Below, one piece after another: positions 13,204 through 13,249 of a DNA stretch of 13,249 bases (position 1 is its first letter; each line of letters starts with the position of its first letter). Source of the DNA: Rubrobacteraceae bacterium (GTDB lineage Bacteria; Actinomycetota; Rubrobacteria; Rubrobacterales; Rubrobacteraceae). The DNA lies in contig JAUJMB010000035.1 of NCBI GenBank assembly GCA_030447045.1, positions 1 to 13,249 of the forward strand, given 5' to 3'. The notes beneath the pieces are model-generated. The model ran no database searches, had not been told where the DNA came from, and saw only the letters and a program-made list of their open reading frames with translations. Both the position numbers and the translations under genes were made by a program.

Positions 13204-13249
13204 ATGTCTGCGTCGAACATAACCAGGTCTCGCGGGCGCGGTACGTCAG
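13204..13249 (+). CDS. Start of an unidentified gene, cut by the window
   Basis: An ATG at 13204 follows a good ribosome-binding site (GGAGAGGGA at 13188-13196, seven bases away) and is open to the window edge. Only 15 codons are visible, MSASNITRSRGRGTS, a basic, serine-rich N-terminus with no recognisable domain. The upstream operator-like palindromes suggest a regulated gene. Function cannot be stated. Confidence 0.5.
   Translation, partial: MSASNITRSRGRGTS

Noticed and set aside
1..13249. Known defence system, CRISPR array, prophage or toxin-antitoxin module
   Set aside because: No spaced direct repeats, Cas, restriction, reverse transcriptase, integrase, transposase or toxin-like proteins were found in any frame. 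The ADP-ribosylglycohydrolase is in a sugar locus with no ADP-ribosyltransferase toxin beside it.

Overview
The window is a high-GC stretch of bacterial chromosome (roughly 70% G+C by eye). Codons end mostly in G or C, TTG and GTG starts are common, and several genes carry purine-rich Shine-Dalgarno sites. The gene set (LacI regulator with a Tat-type sugar-binding lipoprotein, ECF sigma, Crp/Fnr, GAF/PAS kinase with NarL/FixJ regulator) and the style of the proteins suggest a deep-branching actinobacterium such as Rubrobacter. That placement is an inference from composition and protein flavour; no rRNA or marker gene is present.

Region 1 (1-5059, + strand) is a sugar-uptake type locus. It begins with a LacI-family regulator cut by the left edge, followed 25 bases later by a 721-residue ADP-ribosylglycohydrolase-family protein with C-terminal beta-rich domains. 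After a 200-base gap comes a family 1 extracellular solute-binding lipoprotein with a Tat signal. Its reading frame is broken by one base in a run of seven G inside the signal peptide. No permease genes follow. Instead there is about 270 bases of non-coding DNA with a strong GC hairpin, then a 41-codon remnant of a PHP-domain metallohydrolase that appears to keep only the two ends of the parent gene.

Region 2 (5190-7920, + strand) holds two enzymes: a YheT-like alpha/beta hydrolase and a thiamine-diphosphate enzyme of the acetolactate synthase/benzoylformate decarboxylase superfamily.

Region 3 (7990-9734, - strand) is a compact regulatory operon. In transcription order it encodes a 78-residue protein of unknown function, a Crp/Fnr regulator and an ECF-like sigma factor whose start codon overlaps the Crp/Fnr stop codon. 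The 289-base divergent gap upstream (9735-10023) contains a 12-bp inverted repeat around a purine-only loop and a doubtful small reading frame.

Region 4 (10024-12841) is a two-component pair arranged tail to tail. A soluble GAF-PAS-PAS histidine kinase on + and a NarL/FixJ response regulator on - overlap by 47 bases at their 3' ends. To the right (12842-13203) is a regulatory gap with two 15-bp GGGACA-type operator candidates 44 bases apart, just before a new + strand gene that starts at 13204 and runs off the window.

No tRNA, rRNA, CRISPR array, insertion sequence or prophage gene was seen. The points most worth a second look are the G-run frameshift in the binding-protein signal peptide, the internally deleted PHP gene beside a permease-less uptake locus, and the paired operator-like palindromes next to the response regulator.
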